A DNA stretch of 40,689 nt, from the NCBI GenBank assembly GCA_934654625.1, contig CAKUGM010000010.1, forward strand, positions 1-40,689, given 5' to 3'. Positions 39,110 to 40,689 of this stretch are shown one piece after another (within the stretch, counting starts at the first letter, position 1; each line of letters begins with the position of its first letter). This DNA comes from an uncultured Collinsella sp. (GTDB lineage: Bacteria; Actinomycetota; Coriobacteriia; Coriobacteriales; Coriobacteriaceae). The translations under genes and the position numbers were made by a program. The notes under the pieces were generated by a model. That model made no database searches. It worked only from the letters and a program-made list of their open reading frames with translations, and was not told where the DNA came from.

Positions 39110-40468
39110 TTACGCCGCCGTCGCCGGGCGCGCCAGATGGTTGCGCATGAAAAAGGTAAGTGCCATGGTGAGCACGGCGTTGACGGCAACGCTCACGGGG
39201 TAGACCATCAGCAGCGTGAACAGGGTGTGATCCGCCGAGAAGACAAACGCCACCCACAGTACGCGCAAAACGCAAATAGAGAATAGGGCGACGATCGTCG
39301 GAGGCAGCGAGCAGCCGTATCCGCGCAGATAGCCGGACATGATTTCGACCACCATCGTAAACAGGTGCGTGGCCAGAATGAATTGCACGCGCAGGGAGCC
39401 GGCATCGATTACCGCCGAATCGGAACTGAAGATGGAGAGCAGCTGGCGGTTAAACAGCAACAGGATCGTCGTGATGATTGCATACGCGGTATACCCCTCG
39501 ATAAAGCAGATTTTGAGGGTGCGCACGCAGCGATCGTGACGGCGAGCACCGTTGTTTTGACCCACAAACGTAGTGCACGCCTGCCCAAAGGCGTTGAGGC
39601 TGTACCACGAGAAAGCATCGATGTTATTTGCAGCGGAGTTTCCTGCCATAACGGCAGTGTCCAGGCTGTTCACGGCCGCCTGGACGATAACGTTCGAGAC
39701 GGAGAACAGCGCGCCTTGGATGCCTGCGGGAAGGCCCACGATAAGGATGCGCTTGAGCGAGGGCCAGTCGATCGCCAGCTCGCGCAGATTCACGCGGATA
39801 ACGGAGTCACTATGCGTCAGGCACCACAGGAGCAGCATCGAACTCACCGCGCTGGAGATGACCGTCGCCAAGGCGACGCCATCGACATCCATGCCGAGGA
39901 CCAGCACGAAAAGCAGGTTAAGGCCCACGTTGACCATACCGGAGATAGTGAGCGCGATAAGCGGCGTGCGCGTGTCGCCTTGGCTGCGCATGATAGCGGC
40001 CTCGAAGTCATACAGGAACAGGATGGGAAGACCCGCCAGATAGATGCGCATGTAGAGAAGGGCCATAGCCTCGACCTCGGGGTCTTTGATACCCATCATG
40101 GCCATGATGGGCCCAATCACGAGCTCTCCTGCGACACCCAGAATAATGCCCCCGCCCACTGCGGCGAGCATCGCCGTATGCACAGCGCGGCGCACGGCAT
40201 CCATCTTGCCCGAACCGATATTGGTTGCGATGGTCACGTTGGCGCCCAGGCTCATGCCCGTACCCAAGCTCACCACAAAGCTGCACATGGCGCCGCAGCT
40301 GCCTACAGCCGCCATGGCATTGGTACCGGCAAACTGACCCAGCACGGCAACGTCCGCCGCGTTGAAAAGCTGCTGGAGAAAAGCCATGAGTGCGACTGGT
40401 ATGGCAAAAAGCACGATCTTATCCCAGAGAGACCCCTGCGTCATATCGACTTTTACGCCCAGCGCCAT
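39110..40468 (-). CDS. MATE family efflux transporter
   Basis: A 452-residue membrane protein with about 12 hydrophobic helices in two halves. The N-terminal half has FAIPVALMAFLQQLFNAADVAVLGQFAG and GTGMSLGANVTIATNIGSG. The second half repeats the pattern in IVGLPAGIQGALFSVSNVIVQAAVNSLD and TFVGQNNGARRHDR. Such proteins export cationic drugs or metabolites against Na+ or H+. The substrate is unknown. The start at 40468 has AAGGAG five bases upstream; an in-frame GTG at 40474 touches that site and is unlikely. It is transcribed alone. Confidence 0.92.
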   Translation of the reverse strand: MALGVKVDMTQGSLWDKIVLFAIPVALMAFLQQLFNAADVAVLGQFAGTNAMAAVGSCGAMCSFVVSLGTGMSLGANVTIATNIGSGKMDAVRRAVHTAMLAAVGGGIILGVAGELVIGPIMAMMGIKDPEVEAMALLYMRIYLAGLPILFLYDFEAAIMRSQGDTRTPLIALTISGMVNVGLNLLFVLVLGMDVDGVALATVISSAVSSMLLLWCLTHSDSVIRVNLRELAIDWPSLKRILIVGLPAGIQGALFSVSNVIVQAAVNSLDTAVMAGNSAANNIDAFSWYSLNAFGQACTTFVGQNNGARRHDRCVRTLKICFIEGYTAYAIITTILLLFNRQLLSIFSSDSAVIDAGSLRVQFILATHLFTMVVEIMSGYLRGYGCSLPPTIVALFSICVLRVLWVAFVFSADHTLFTLLMVYPVSVAVNAVLTMALTFFMRNHLARPATAA

Positions 40469-40689
40469 ACGCACTCCTTACATTCTGCTTGCAAACGGTC
40501 ATATGCTAGCACTCCATGCAAGCAAAGTGGCGTGCATCCCGCCGTGATTCCAAAGTCGCTGGAACTGAAGCGTGGGCACGCATACGAGACGATATGAGAA
40601 AGCCATTTAGGTCGCCTCCCCCGCGGCGCAGCTTCTTTCCGCGGGCTCGGGGTGCCACAATGGGCTTTGAGTATCGGCCCGTGCGGTAG
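40469..40689. other. terminal intergenic stretch
   Basis: About 220 bases upstream of the MATE gene, presumably holding its promoter. A 58-codon plus-strand frame (ATG near 40516, TAG at the last three bases) has no ribosome site and an arginine-rich unrecognised product, so it is not called. Confidence 0.4.

Noticed and set aside
40516..40689. A 58-codon frame ending exactly at the window edge
   Set aside because: No ribosome site, and an Arg/Pro-rich product with no recognisable features.

Overview
The window is high-GC Gram-positive-type bacterial DNA. Nearly all genes have Shine-Dalgarno sites (AGGAG or GGAG variants) and simple rho-independent terminators, and no outer-membrane genes are seen. 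PdxS/PdxT with a MocR-type regulator, DisA, ClpC, IspD, reverse rubrerythrin and a LysRS with an extra tRNA-binding domain suggest an anaerobic gut actinomycete of the Coriobacteriia. Collinsella is my best guess, an inference from gene content and style rather than from a database match.

Layout. 0.5-9.6 kb is an accessory, defence-like stretch: a coiled-coil DUF2130 protein, a metallophosphoesterase, a HIRAN protein, a decayed small gene beside a 36-bp palindrome, a GmrSD-like DUF262/DUF1524 protein, a NUDIX hydrolase and a large PLD-nuclease/SF2-helicase/DUF3427 protein. 9.7-15.6 kb holds a lipoprotein, a short peptide deformylase, an overlapping alcohol dehydrogenase/aldehyde dehydrogenase pair, a DUF5131 protein and a reverse rubrerythrin. 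A 127-bp element with perfect 25-bp inverted ends lies at 15.6 kb, next to a frameshifted AbiEi/DUF559-like gene. 16.9-20 kb is the vitamin B6 locus (divergent PdxR, pdxS, pdxT) with three direct repeats in the control region. 20-21 kb encodes a winged-helix protein with an acidic head and an RGG-repeat tail.

21.4-28.6 kb is a complete-looking catabolic cluster for L-fucose or a similar 6-deoxysugar: mutarotase, permease, dehydrogenase, lactonase, UxaA-type dehydratase and KDG-type aldolase. A divergent IclR regulator and several palindromic operator candidates complete it. It has the same set of genes as the Campylobacter jejuni cj0480c-cj0490 fucose island. An NRAMP metal transporter follows, bracketed by two inverted copies of a 133-bp composite repeat.

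30.3-40.5 kb is mostly conserved housekeeping: ispD, disA, clpC, a DUF2798 membrane protein preceded by a possible leader RNA, lysS (with C-terminal tRNA-binding domain), greA, tatA and a MATE transporter. A terminator sits only about two dozen bases before lysS.

The least expected items are the composite repeats around the NRAMP gene, the 127-bp inverted-repeat element, the possible orphan leader RNA upstream of the DUF2798 gene, the RGG-tailed regulator and the fucose island with its operator array. No tRNA, rRNA, CRISPR array, insertion sequence or prophage was recognised.
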